Shown: positions 22,414 to 32,517 of the stretch, piece by piece | How positions within the stretch are numbered: position 1 is the first letter of the stretch | Layout of the letters: each line of letters starts with the position of its first letter | DNA from: Ypsolopha sequella | Taxonomy: Eukaryota; Arthropoda; Insecta; Lepidoptera; Ypsolophidae | NCBI GenBank assembly: GCA_934047225.1 | Contig: OW204009.1 | Coordinates: 18,178,898-18,242,897 of the forward strand | DNA length: 64,000 nt | Direction: 5' to 3' | The notes under the pieces: model-generated | The model's database searches: none | Told to the model about the DNA's origin: nothing | The model's input: the letters and a program-made list of their open reading frames with translations, nothing else | Made by a program: the position numbers and the translations under genes

Positions 22414-22917
22414 TGTGGCCACACTGATTTGTTTTTTATTACATCATCCAGCTGTCATTCGGAATGACGTAGACCGGGAATATTTGTGTTAAGACGGATA
22501 GATCTGCGTGGTGCAGCATTCTGTGTGCTTCCCGAGGAGATTTGTGAGTGAGGGACTCAATTTACCACTTGGAGGTGGCCTCTGGGAAGACGTCGGGACG
22601 ACCTTGTTACTACGTGTGACACGCGGCGTCACATCGAAAACTGGTGGTATTTCTGCTTATTCAGGAGACTGAGCTCAGGGGTTAGCTGAAAGTTTTAGGG
22701 ACCGTTCACCACTACCACCAGTGCCTGCGACAAGACGGGTTTCTGCAATTTATATGTAAGTTTTAGTAACTAAGTTTTTAGGTTAAGTTTCGCAAGAGCA
22801 ATCATTAGAGGCTTAAATTACCGAATAAATTCATAAGGGCTGCCCGCATGCCTCTGGTGGTTGTCCTGTTGGTTGAAAGGTCTCCGTTTGTCGAGCGGGC
22901 ATCTATCACCAACATTT
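22414..22917 (+). repeat. BEL/Pao LTR, copy 1 (5' LTR)
   Basis: Starts TGTGGCCACACTGATTTG and ends CACCAACA, followed by TTTTC and a primer binding site. Blocks such as GTGAGTGAGGGACTCAATTT, CATCGAAAACTGGTGGTA and CATAAGGGCTGCCCGC match the second LTR at 43079-46017. It gives the empty site for both insertions found in that second copy. Confidence 0.85.
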
Positions 22918-22919
22918 TC

Positions 22920-22937
22920 TGGTAGCAGAGCGTGGTT
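22920..22937 (+). promoter_or_regulatory. Primer binding site of the BEL/Pao element
   Basis: TGGTAGCAGAGCGTGGTT five bases after the LTR, on the gag strand. Confidence 0.75.
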
Positions 22938-23236
22938 AATACCTACGCTTGCTTGGGTATTTTACCCAACTATTAGGTATAATTAGGTAAAAGTGAAATT
23001 TCTTGTAGAAATCTTTGTAAGAGGTTTTCATAATGGTAGGGTTGGGATATACATGGTTGCGCTGATCATATAATAAAAATATGCAAGGATGGTGCATAAA
23101 TTGTTAAAATATCAGTACATTTGTAAAAATTGAAAGTTGTTTGTAGGTATTTGTTGTCACAGTACTTTTGTAATTGGGAATTTAATTTGTTAATTTAATT
23201 CAAGTATTAGGTAGGAAACCTATTTGTATCAGTGCT

Positions 23237-23788
23237 TTGGTCAATCAACGTGATGGCCCAAGTCCCAAGTCGCTGCTAGCCAACGATCTGCGATGGTTCT
23301 TTGGAGTCCGTGCACGACTTTCGAGGAAGGATCGGGATAAGGCCATGCTTGACCGTGCCGAGCAGCTCCCAGGGAGGTTGGCAGCCATGATGGCGCTATC
23401 AGAGGGCACTCCGGCGCCCACGGAGGAGACGTGGAGCGGGTATGAGTGCGATCTCGGCCAGATCATGGAGATCTATGACGACTTGGTGCAGGCCGCGTCC
23501 GACATCAAACGGAGACGCTCGGGTGAGCATATCTTACCTAGGACTAATATGTCTGAAGGGGTTATGGGGAGGCTTCCGACACTGCAGTTGTCACATTTTG
23601 GTGGCATGATGTATGAATGGGTGGCATACAAAAATATGTTCACTTCGCTCGTCGACTTAAGGAGGGATTTTTCGAACGGGCAAAAGATGGCATAATTAAT
23701 GTCAGCACTGGAGGGCGAGGCCAGGTCGCTCATCCAGCACCTGAAGGTAGAGGATAACCATTACGATATAGCGTTGGGCAATATATAG
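23237..23788 (+). pseudogene. BEL/Pao gag fragment with one internal stop
   Basis: The 184-codon frame has a TAA at 23693-23695 and ends at 23786-23788. The segment LPTLQLSHFGGMMYEWVAYK, then MFTSLVDLR and SALEGEARSLIQHL, is the capsid pattern of insect BEL/Pao elements (LP-L-LP-F-G----W--F---F...L-G-A---I). The upstream part carries SRKDRDKAMLDRAEQLPGRL. The remaining gag and all of pol are missing, so it cannot move by itself. The LTR and primer site 300 bases upstream on the same strand belong to it. Confidence 0.85.
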
Positions 23789-24215
23789 GCAATATAAAAA
23801 GTTGCCGAAGGGCGGGTGCGAGCTAGTTTGTACTTTATTGCTGCTTAGCGAGAGTAGCTATTTATTTCAATGTTCTTATACGTTATATATACGTAGTATT
23901 TTATTCTGCGCCGGTGCGCGGCCTAATTTCCCAGTTTTGTGCAAATAGGTATAACGCTGCGCGCCATAATGTGTACGGAAGATTTACTTAGCGTTTCGCG
24001 CAGGCGTTCGTTTTAGTAATTCTTAGTTAGAAGCACACAAAAATAAAAACATGTATTTTCATAAGATTAAATATGACTCGTAAAAAGCGTATTATGTATA
24101 CCTACTTTACAAAATAAACTATTTGAATTTGAATTACAAATTCGAGCAACATAAATATATTTTCTACATTTCCCTAATTATGTCCCTGAATGTATTTATA
24201 TCGGCCATAACTTAC
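23789..24215. other. Intron D-E, no element recognised
   Basis: Contains CGCGC-rich words at 23905-24005 and (A)-rich tails (24040-24060), but no clear family. Confidence 0.45.
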
Positions 24216-24251
24216 CCGTTCCCAGTGGACTATGTAGCAACTATTAGTTGT
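24216..24251 (-). CDS. C-type lectin gene, exon D (small, 5' edge uncertain)
   Basis: Twelve codons reading TTNSCYIVHWER lie before a strong donor CGG|GTAAGT. C-Y-x-x-H followed at the next exon by LSWADA is the usual CYKFH---LSW-A start of a lepidopteran second CRD. With this start the exon is phase 0 at both ends, agrees with exons C and E, and gives a total length normal for two-CRD lectins. A stronger-looking acceptor (CCTTTTTTTTTTAG) would extend the exon to 24292, adding YRFPYYASRKKVK upstream, but its phase does not match the exon C donor chosen here. Confidence 0.6.
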
Positions 24252-24311
24252 CTTTACTTTTTTTCTAGATGCATAATACGGAAAACGATATGCTAAAAAA
24301 AAAGGAATAAA

Positions 24312-25000
24312 TTATCGAATTGAATGAAACGTGTAGATAAAACATGATAACTGCAAAACGGCTCACCTCAGTAACTACTTTTGATCGGGATAGCCGACCA
24401 GTTTCAGCAGATTCAAACTGCCTTCTTCTGCGCGAGTGAAGACGCTCCCGTGACGACGTTACGCCTCACAATTAGGGTTGCCAGATGGAAAAATTAAAAA
24501 GGAGGGCAAATTAGTGCTACTAAGCAAAAAAAGGAGGACTTCCGAAAAAAAGGAGGACATACTTAAATAAAACGGCACGTCCTTCATGTTTAATTTTTTT
24601 TCATATTTTCTAGAACTACCTATTTAATCAGATATTTGTATGTTATGCCAGTGTAACATGTGTAGTTTTGCGTATATAGCATAAGCCCAATGAATGAGTG
24701 TGACAGCGATAGTGCAACTCCACGCGATAGAAATAGGTCCATGAACCGTGCGTGTGGGCATAGATAACTATCATAATACTATTTTTGAAAATACGTGTGG
24801 GTTAACAAAGTGGTATCGGCGATGCTCGCAAAATTTGAAAAAGGAGGACAATTGTTAGGTGAGGGAGGACGGGAGGACAAATTGTGAAAAAGGAGGACAT
24901 GTCCTCCTTTAGGATACCATCTGGCAACCCTAGTCACAATGGGTAACTATCCCGATTAAAAATATTTATTGAGGTGAGACGTTTTGCAGTAATCAAACTT
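24312..25000. mobile_element. GATCGGGATAGCCGACC MITE, copy 2, split by a hAT MITE
   Basis: Left end ATTATCGAATTGAATGAAAC, then CTGCAAAACGGCTCACCTCA and the GATAGCCGACCAGTTTCAG block. The right arm is shortened to ATCCCGATT and GAGGTGAGACGTTTTGCAG. The insertion at 24473-24932 lies in its middle. Confidence 0.75.
24473..24932. mobile_element. hAT-type MITE, 460 bp
   Basis: Ends TAGGGTTGCCAGATGG and the inverted CCATCTGGCAACCCTA. Flanked by CTCACAAT and GTCACAAT (8 bases, one mismatch), the target duplication length of the hAT superfamily. The interior arms also pair (AAAAAGGAGGACA with TGTCCTCCTTT). No transposase. Confidence 0.88.
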
Positions 25001-25134
25001 AAAAATGTTAATTATATAGAGGAATTCAAATTTTAATAACGTGGCGGGTTTATTGGAAAATACGTTGAAAGTTTGAAGTTAAACTTGCCATTTAATGGGA
25101 TGCCACTATATAAATAAATGATCTAGGCGTTTAA

Positions 25135-25345
25135 GAGGAGCCGGATTGTGAAAAACCTGGCTTTTTCTAATTAATCGAAACAGAACACTTATATTCAAAA
25201 TTCACTCAATAGTTATTCAACAAAACCTTATTACCTATGTATTATGTATGCTGCCATCGCAAAGTTTCCATTGGCTTTTGTAAATAAGAATTTCAAAATT
25301 TTTAAAATTCAGAAATACCGAGCTGAGGTCTTGACAGATGGACAA
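25135..25345. mobile_element. TTAA-flanked MITE (GAGNGGTTTTGCAGCCGG), truncated copy
   Basis: TTAA at 25131-25134 and then GAGGAGCCGGATTGTGAAAA. It follows the complete copy at 41632-41881 for about 200 bases and has no right end. Confidence 0.7.
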
Positions 25346-25676
25346 CGAAGTGATCCTATAAGGGTTCCGATTTTTTCATTTTGGGGTATGGAACCCAACA
25401 ACGAAAAATGTGACAGATTAGTCATAATTTTTTTTTTTTTATAATAACAGGTGACAGATGTCAAAAGTGACAAACTTTAAAAGTGAACAGTTGTGTAATG
25501 TCACTTATTATTATAATGTCAAATTGACAGATGTAAAAGGTGACAGATGTGTCAAAAGTGATTGATGTGAGATATGTTCAAGGTGACATTATGTCAAATA
25601 AATTTCGGTTTTGTATATCATATGCTCGCTACTCACATAAATTGACGCGGCCACCTTCGTTTTTCCCGATATTTAC

Positions 25677-25894
25677 CCTTGGCCCAGTGAACTCTCCACA
25701 GTCTTTACGGTACACCAAATCTTCGGTCTTTCTGAAGCATATGTACGGCGCGTTGAAGGCACAGTCTTCCGCGGAAATGGTGCCGTTGTGGTGGAGATGG
25801 ATGCAGTTCTGGACGTTGTTCCAAGTGTTCCACTGGTGACCTGGCGCCCACTGGAGATAGCTGAAGCTGAAATCCAAGGGGTCGGAGTCTGGTC
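25677..25894 (-). CDS. C-type lectin gene, exon C (end of CRD1)
   Basis: The acceptor CTTGTGTTCCTACCAG at 25895 is followed by 218 bases. After completing a glycine codon they read PDSDPLDFSFSYLQWAPGHQ, then WNTWNNVQNCIHLHHNG, ISAEDCAFNAPYICF and RKDCGEFTGPR. W-PG----------NC--L...D-C----P-IC is the second half of a C-type lectin domain. The tripeptide at the calcium and sugar site is not EPN or QPD (GHQWN stands there), so sugar binding by CRD1 is doubtful. The extra cysteine in DCGE begins the linker to CRD2, as in lepidopteran immulectins. The donor AGG|GTAAAT is phase 0. Confidence 0.93.
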
Positions 25895-26188
25895 CTGGTA
25901 GGAACACAAGTTTTTCCCAGTATTAAATTTATTTGAATTGTTTTTTATTTGAAATTAAAACTGAATCGTAGTAAGTGCATGTAATGCACCTTTATTACAT
26001 AAATAAATAATTATATTTCATTTCATATGCTGTCCAAATTTGCAGCATGCTGAAGAAGGGCAATGTCAAAAGTACCCGGAACATTTGGATATTATTAGGA
26101 TTTCGCATAGAGGATGCTAATTATTTGTCAGGCGCTAGCATTTTAATGGGTTGTTTTTATTGCGTTAATGTTGCTATGGTTTATTTAT

Positions 26189-26425
26189 TTTCAGCCCAAT
26201 CGGTTCAGTAGGTACATCACTTTTCTATAAAAGCTTGACAACCCATTGCCGTCCCATGGGAACTGATTTATGGGATAAAAGTAGCATATGCTTTATATCA
26301 GGTCTACAAATACATTTGTGCAAAGTTTCAGTCCAATCGGTTCAGTAGTTACGGCGTGAAGGAGTAAAAAACATCGAAACTTTCACATTTCTAATACTCG
26401 TATTATTAGTAAGATTATTAGTGTG
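26189..26425 (-). mobile_element. Helitron 5' terminal fragment (51892 family)
   Basis: Blocks GACAACCCATTGCC, TCCCATGGGAACTGATTTAT, GTTTCAGTCCAATCGGTTC and TTACGGCGTGAAGGAGTA match the 5' 450 bases of the full copies. The terminal bases have drifted (GATTATTAGTGTGA instead of ATTAGTGGGA). Confidence 0.75.
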
Positions 26426-26429
26426 ATGG

Positions 26430-26860
26430 GTAGGGATACTTTAAGAGGCTTTGCGAATTTTATTTTTGTCACTGTCACTCCAAGCGAAAAATCGCGCAGT
26501 GCGAGAGGGGCGGATTCAGGGCAAAAGGAAAAAAAGTTGGTTTTATATTTTTATTAAAAAGATTAAAATAGCTAGCAAAATTTCAAATCTCTAGATATTG
26601 TTAAAACACACCTAATAAAATATGTTTTTTGAGTTCTGTGTATGGTTCCTATTCGTCAAACGAGGAGAAAAAGTGTGTTTGAAGACCTCATTTCAACAAC
26701 TATTTCTATCGAGGAAAATTTATCCAAACATGTTTTCCAAAATCATATCCCTAGATTATATAGTCAAAATGCATATACCAGAAACTGATTATAATTTTCC
26801 GTGTAGTTCACGAAATACACAGAAAAGAAACACCCGTATTTTTTCGCATATCGCCTTTAT
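26430..26860 (+). repeat. Interspersed repeat (CTTTAAGAGGCTTTGCG), copy 2
   Basis: Second, longer copy of the family at 9752-10128. A 70-base internal block (GTTGGTTTTATATTTTTATT...) at 26535-26600 is absent from the first copy. Confidence 0.75.
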
Positions 26861-27184
26861 TCATAGTAGATATATAAGTAAGACAAAAATATTTTTGGTT
26901 AGTAGTTATAAATAAATAAATAAATAAAATTGTTGGAGATACTTTCAGTTCTGTGAATAATAGTTAAAATAGTAGATTGTGTCACAAGGGATCAAAGTAA
27001 TGTATTTAGGGCGAGAGCGATTGTTTGAATCCAGAGCGAAGCAAAAGATTATAGGGATTTAAAGGTTAAATAATATTGGTACCATGTGGCACACTCTGCT
27101 TTTCCTCTCCCTCTACGAGAAAAATAAATAAGAGATGCTTTTAGTAGTGACGAATATTTATTTCACTTTCATCTTTTATTGCGA

Positions 27185-28430
27185 CTTAGTTGAAACAGTT
27201 TCCGACCAACTAAACAAAAGACACAAGTGCAATGGTCTTTTTTGTGATCTCAGCAAGGCATTCAACTGTGTTGATCACACAATACTATAAGGCAAGTTGG
27301 AGTATTATGGTATTATAGGTACAGCGTATGATCTACTTCTTTCTTATCTGCAAGACCATACACCATAAAGCCAATTCTGAAGGCTTTAATTTTAGTTTTA
27401 GTGCTGTCAAAGCTTAAAATTTTCCAAAGAAATTTAGCTTCTAATCCTAAATCTTAAGGACTATTTTGTATCGAAGAAAATTTAGTTTTGACAGCACTCA
27501 AACTAAAATTAAAGCCTTCAGAATCGGCTTTAATATGTTCAAATATGTTTAAAGGATCACTATGGGAATGAAGTTAAGACTAACTCCGAAGAAAAATATA
27601 TAAAATATGGTGTCCCCCAGGGCTCTGTTTGAGGACCATTGTTGTTTGTGATATTTATTAATGACCTCCCCCAAAATATAAGAAATGGAAAAACTTTCTT
27701 ATATGCTGTTGATACAAGTATTGTTGTTAGCAAAAAAACGTATTCTGGACTTTTCAAAACAGTGGAGACAACTTGGCATAATCTTTGTAGCTGGTTTGAA
27801 GCTAATGGACTAGCAATGAACTGCAGTAAGAGCAACTACGTGGTTTTTAAGCGTCGTACAAACAGTGCAGACTGTGACCTTAATTTACCACTAGTAAAAA
27901 GTAGCTGTGTACGTTTCCTTGGCGTTGAGATAGATGATCAGTTAAAATGGCATGATCAAATTGTAAGTTTAAAAAGATATTAGCTAGTGCTTGCTACTCT
28001 CTAAAATGCACGCGCAAAGTTGTAGAACAAGACACACTAAAACTAATGTATTTATCGTACTTTAAAAGTATAATAAGATATGGTCTAGAAGCCTGGGGTA
28101 ATTGTAATCAGATCCAGGGTATATTAATTTTACAGAAAAAAGCTCTTCGCAATAATCGATAATGCTCACTATCAGGAACATTAATGTAAACCATTATTTA
28201 TTAAATATGAAATTATGACTGTTATAAATCTTTATGTATTTCTTGTATCACTAAAAGTATACAAATCAAAATATAAGTATAAACTTGTCAGTGACATTCA
28301 AACACGTTTCCTCAGAAATAATAATAAGCTAGTCCTACCTAATCCTAACTATGGAGTTTTTCACACAAATTTTAGTTATACTGGGCTAAAAATTTTCAAC
28401 ACGAGTTACAAAAGCGTACCTACCGCTACG
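27185..28430 (+). pseudogene. LINE ORF2 reverse transcriptase, 5' section of a split copy
   Basis: Reads CNGLFCDLSKAFNCVDHTIL, then, after an inserted MITE, YGVPQGSV, an in-frame TGA, and GPLLFVIFINDLP. The catalytic YADD has become YAVD (27703-27714). Downstream come NGLAMNCSKSNYVVFKR, FLGVEIDDQLKWHDQI, RYGLEAWGN and NYGVFHTNFSYTGLKIFNTS, with several frameshifts. It is the Jockey/CR1 type of non-LTR retrotransposon. The frame breaks off at about 28430, where an errantivirus-like provirus begins. The missing C-terminus resumes at about 36519. It copies its RNA into DNA at a nicked target when intact; this copy is dead. Confidence 0.88.
27368..27530. mobile_element. Palindromic TA-flanked MITE inside the LINE
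   Basis: TA at 27366-27367 and 27531-27532. Arms of about 45 bases begin AAGCCAATTCTGAAGGC and, inverted, AAGCCGATTCTGAAGGC, and run on through TTTAATTTTAGTTT. It interrupts the LINE frame between the YLQ and GVPQG blocks. Confidence 0.88.
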
Positions 28431-28538
28431 GTCATCCTAGTTATAAGTATGTATTAAGATTAAGTTTTAATGATCCAGTCTCTGTCAGATCGCCATAGCG
28501 TTCACATCTTTTTAAAAAACCCTTCCGTCCAATCCTCA
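28424..28538 (+). repeat. 5' LTR of the provirus (deleted form)
   Basis: GTCATCCTAGTTATAAGTAT, GATTAAGTTT, TCAATGAT-like sequence and CAGTCTCTGTCAGATCGCCA match the 3' LTR at 36359-36516. Two stretches of the 3' copy (the TATA block and the AATAAA block, about 20 bases each) are missing, so this LTR may lack its promoter core. Confidence 0.75.
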
Positions 28539-28546
28539 TAGTTAAC

Positions 28547-28562
28547 TGGCGCAACCGATTGG
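28547..28562 (+). promoter_or_regulatory. Primer binding site of the provirus
   Basis: TGGCGCAACCGATTGG eight bases after the LTR. TGGCGC-type sites of this kind are usual in the gypsy group. Confidence 0.7.
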
Positions 28563-29019
28563 AAAATTGTAATTTCGGAAAATCCTGAAAATCGGTTTTT
28601 CACGAAATTTTCAACTCTTTGTACAAAGAACTCTCAAAGTTTTCACAAGTATAAACTCTACTGTGACGATATGGGTGGAAAAGGACAGTGCGTAAAAGGT
28701 GCAAAAATTGGAAGCTGTAGTGCCCAACGGCACACCCCCGAACCCCCGAGACTCCATACTGAGCGCTCAAGTTATTTACCTACACTCTCACGTGCGCACT
28801 GGCTTGTCCACAAACGCTTGTGTGTGTGCGTGAGCTAGTCTAGGGCTGGCAGCAAGCGTGTGAGCGTCGTCGATCAAGAGGGACAACATTATAATTCAGC
28901 AACTTATATGATTCTCTTCCTAAATTTTAGCATGGTTAATCCCTAGGTCCTAGTTCTGCTTCCTCAGGGATTATTTTTGTATTAAAAATATATACATCGT
29001 CAAGACTTGAATCAAATGC

Positions 29020-29185
29020 TCGAGGGGGTGTTAGAGGTGTTCCGAGTGTGAACTTTGAAATGCAAGTCACAGTCCAGACTCGGTACACCCGCGTTTCACC
29101 TACAAATATTACGTCCAAACGTGATGGGTGGTGAGCCCTACCGCCGTACTTCGGGCACAAACACACATTTTTAGGACATGTTGAA
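29020..29185. repeat. Interspersed repeat, copy 1 (in the provirus leader)
   Basis: Shares GGTGTTCCGAGTGTGAACTT, TGCAAGTCA, TACACCCGCGTTTC, ATTACGTC and AACGTGATG with 58437-58625. It seems to have been inserted into the leader; the family is not known to me. Confidence 0.65.
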
Positions 29186-29740
29186 ATTCGGTCAGCTCGA
29201 ACGGTCACACAAAAACATTCAATTTTTTAAATTTCAATTTAATGTTGAAATTCTTACTGTTTGACAACTGTTTGAGAGTTGCAGTTAACGTCCTAAACAA
29301 ATACATGAAAGAAAATGCCTTGCTTTAGTTCATTGACAGGAAATTTAAAAAAACTCCGTTCTTTATTTTTATTTTTTGCTCCGTTTTCAATGCATCCATA
29401 AACACCACAAAAACGAACCATATTAATTAAAAATCAGTATCGTAATAAAATAAAAACAAAATACGCGCGCAGTGAACGAGTGGTACTCGAGCTCTGCGTG
29501 CCACCAGATTTGCCACTAACTTGCGGGGGACCGCAGGGGACGATAATCTCGCGCGGGGAGGTGAGTGTCGCTTCTTTACGTAGTAATACTTTATATTCTC
29601 TGCCAACGGACTCTCCTAACATCGGAAAACCAACATATCACGCTTGTGGGGTAAGCATATAACTCTGATTACTCCCAAGCTCTACATTTATATCTCCTTT
29701 AGTTTATTTTATAGTTCCTATATTTATCTGTAAATAATAT

Positions 29741-30766
29741 TTGTGTAAGTGTGTTACTATTACCAAAAGAAAAATGACGGACAATGAAAAACCTGTAATT
29801 GGTTATAGTCACCTCACAATCTTATTACCGTCCTACGATGGGAATAAGAAAACCCTACAATTGTATGTAAAGTCGGTGGAAAATGTCCTTAAAATTATCG
29901 AAAATAAAGAGGACCCGAGTATTGCATGTTTAATTACGAATAAACTCACAGGGAAAGCTATCGAAGCTTTATCGGAAAATACGAATTTTACATCATGGTC
30001 GGAAATTAAAGAAATCTTAAACGATAGGTTTGGTGAGCATCGAGATGAGATTCAGGTGGTGCAAGAACTGATGCGAATTTATAAAGGTAGATTGGAGCTA
30101 GATGCATTTGCGGAGAAAATTTGAGAATGCACCTACACTCTTATAAATTTAGATATAAACAAACAGGACTATTACGATGAATTAGCATCAAACATTTTTC
30201 TAGATCAGCTAGACCCACTACTTTCGCTAAGCGTTCGTACACAAAGAACAACTTGCTTAGAAAAGGTAATTTCATTGGCTAAACAAGAAGACATACGGCT
30301 GAAAAATAGACGTAGAACGGATCAGTATAACGTTAGGCCGAATCAAGCAACAGTAACTAAACCTCATCAAAACAAATACAGTAAAGACTTTTCTAGGCAA
30401 CCCGTGAATACCCCTACAACCCCATTTAAATCACAATACACACCCCAATATAAACAAAATTTGCCCTATAACAAACCACCGATTAAGCAAGAAAAAGCTT
30501 CGTATAAAGCCTTTTTATCAGGAACAAAACCCCGGCAGGCAAACGTAGTGTTTATAATCTGTTATCTGTTTACATGTTTATCTGTTTTTGTTGGACACCG
30601 GATCCTCTCAATCCCTGATAAGCCCAGACGTTGTTATGGAGTTCCAACTACAACAAAAGACAGAATACGAACCACACATCATAAAGACCGCTCATGGTAC
30701 CTACTACAAGACACAACGAAATTGTTTATTTATTTAACATTTAATTCCGCATATTTTCAAGTGTAA
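29741..30766 (+). pseudogene. Provirus gag with one internal stop
   Basis: One frame from 29741 (a second Met at 29774 is the likelier start) to 30764-30766, broken by TGA at 30122-30124. The N-terminal half has the capsid pattern YVKSVENVLKIIE, LTGKAIEAL, WSEIKEILNDRFGEHRDEI, as in gypsy Gag. The second half (LAKQEDIRLKNRRRTDQYN and on) is basic and rich in Q, P and K, suited to RNA binding, with no zinc knuckle seen. Past about 30590 the real coding passes to another frame (protease). Gag would form the particle shell. Confidence 0.83.
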
Positions 30767-30850
30767 TGTTACATTCAAGTTCCTCGTGTTTGACTTTGAT
30801 TCTAGCTTCAAAGGACTGGATTTCACTAGGTAGCCAAATAGACATGAAAA
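30588..30850 (+). pseudogene. Provirus aspartic protease remnant
   Basis: In the frame one base ahead of gag, LLDTGSSQSLISPDVV follows the gag end. DTGSS is the catalytic motif of retroviral-type aspartic proteases (aspartate at 30594-30596). HIIKTAHGTYY and a later FDSSFKGLD segment continue it. A shift of frame between gag and protease is normal for the group. The protease end runs straight into the RNase H remnant. Confidence 0.75.
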
Positions 30851-32517
30851 AAATGAATTTAACAATTGATTTCCCAAATTCCAAATTAACAAGATGGCGT
30901 CTAAGCCTAGCTACTTATGACTATGCTGTTGAACACAAACCCGGCAAAATAAATACCAACGCCGACGCACTATCGAGACTAAAAATCAATACATTAGATA
31001 CAGAAACAACTCCAACAACTTCAATAGAATCACAGCCTAGTAGAAACAAGGATGATGATATATTAGATATAGACATGAGAACTTTACTTGACTTACCGAC
31101 TACTCCCAAAAATAGTGAAATTACAGACGAAGTAATTGAAACCGCAATAGATAACATACCCACTAGTTCAGAAGCTATCGATCGCCAAATTAAACAGTTT
31201 CATATTAGGAAATCTCCCGGAGACAAATATAGAGTAGACGATAGATCCAAAGGCCGAAAAACGATAAAAGACGCCTTCATACCAATAAACGATACTGAAA
31301 ATCAAGTAATTCAATTCCTGAAAGAACATACGACCCCAGCTCGAATATTTTATTGTTTCTTCCACTGTGAGGAACTCTATCCCATATTCAGTAAAGTATA
31401 CAAATCAACATTTGACGATCGTGGACCGAAATTAATACGGTGCTTAACAAGAGTGACAGTAATTGAAAATGTAACCGAACAAAATGATCTTATTAGAAAG
31501 TTTCATGAAGGCAAAACCATACATAGAGGTATTCAGGAAACATATAAGCATCTCCATAGAAATTATCATTGGACCAACATGTTACTTAGTATTCAGAAGT
31601 TTATCAACCAGTGTGATAAATGTCTTAAAAGTAAATACGAAAGAAAATCCCTTAAACTACCCCTCTCTTTGACAGATACCCCACATAAACCTATGGAACA
31701 CCTTTTTATGGACCTGTGTACGATTGGTGGAACTACATTCCCGAAAATAATAGATAACTTCTCAAAATATGCACAAGCTATCCCTTTATCAGCTGCCACT
31801 AGCATTCATATTGCAGAAGCCCTATTACAGTTATTTGCAACTTTAGGAGCACCCTGCAAAATTACGACAGACTCCGATTCTAAGTTTGAAAATGATGTCA
31901 TAACGGAAAGTTGCGCTACGCATAACATTAAGATCCAGTATAATCCAAACTCAAACTCTCCAGTCGAAAGGCTACATTCCACACTAGCAGAAATAATAAG
32001 AATTCAACGTATAACAGACAAAGATGAACAGGCAAATTTAATGAGATATGCGATAATAGCGTACAACAACACAATATATTCGGCGACAGGCTCTACACCC
32101 TTCGAACTACTGTTAGAGCATACAAGCACTAGAAACCCATTAGAATTACACTTCCCCGGTGAATTCTACCAGTAATATGTAATAAAACATAGACAAATCA
32201 TGAATAACGTTCAGAAATTAGTGAATTCGAAAGTAGCAAACGAGAATTATACAGATGCAGAAACGGCAAACTTCAAGGTAGGTGACAAAGTCTACAAACA
32301 AGTAGCAAAAGCAGCCAGGAGTAATAAATTAAAGCCCAAATTTATAGGACCATATTCAATAGTTAAAATTCATCCTGAGCAAATTGCAGAAATTGTCGGA
32401 AAACACGTAAGCGCAAAAACAATAAGAGTACACTTCCAATTATTAAGGCGTCCCACTAATGTTCCAGGAGCGCCATCGTCTTCGTCGCAGCCTTCTGGCT
32501 CGCCGCAGGCTCCATAG
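30851..32517 (+). pseudogene. Provirus pol remnant: RNase H tail and integrase
   Basis: In one frame with a single stop (TAA 32173-32175). First comes the end of RNase H, TRWRLSLATYDYAVEHKPGK and NADALSRL at 30888-30981. Then integrase: an HHCC zinc domain (H and H near 31530-31560, QCDKCLKSK at 31612), a core with D in MDLCT, D in TTDSDSKF and E in PVERLHSTL, and after the stop the C-terminal GDKVYKQ and KFIGPYSIVKI blocks. An alanine- and serine-rich tail ends at 32517. The reverse-transcriptase domain that should precede is wholly absent. Integrase would insert the DNA copy into the genome. Confidence 0.88.

Noticed and set aside
25540..25839. 99-codon plus-strand frame opposite exon C
   Set aside because: It is the antisense of a clear C-type lectin exon with splice signals.
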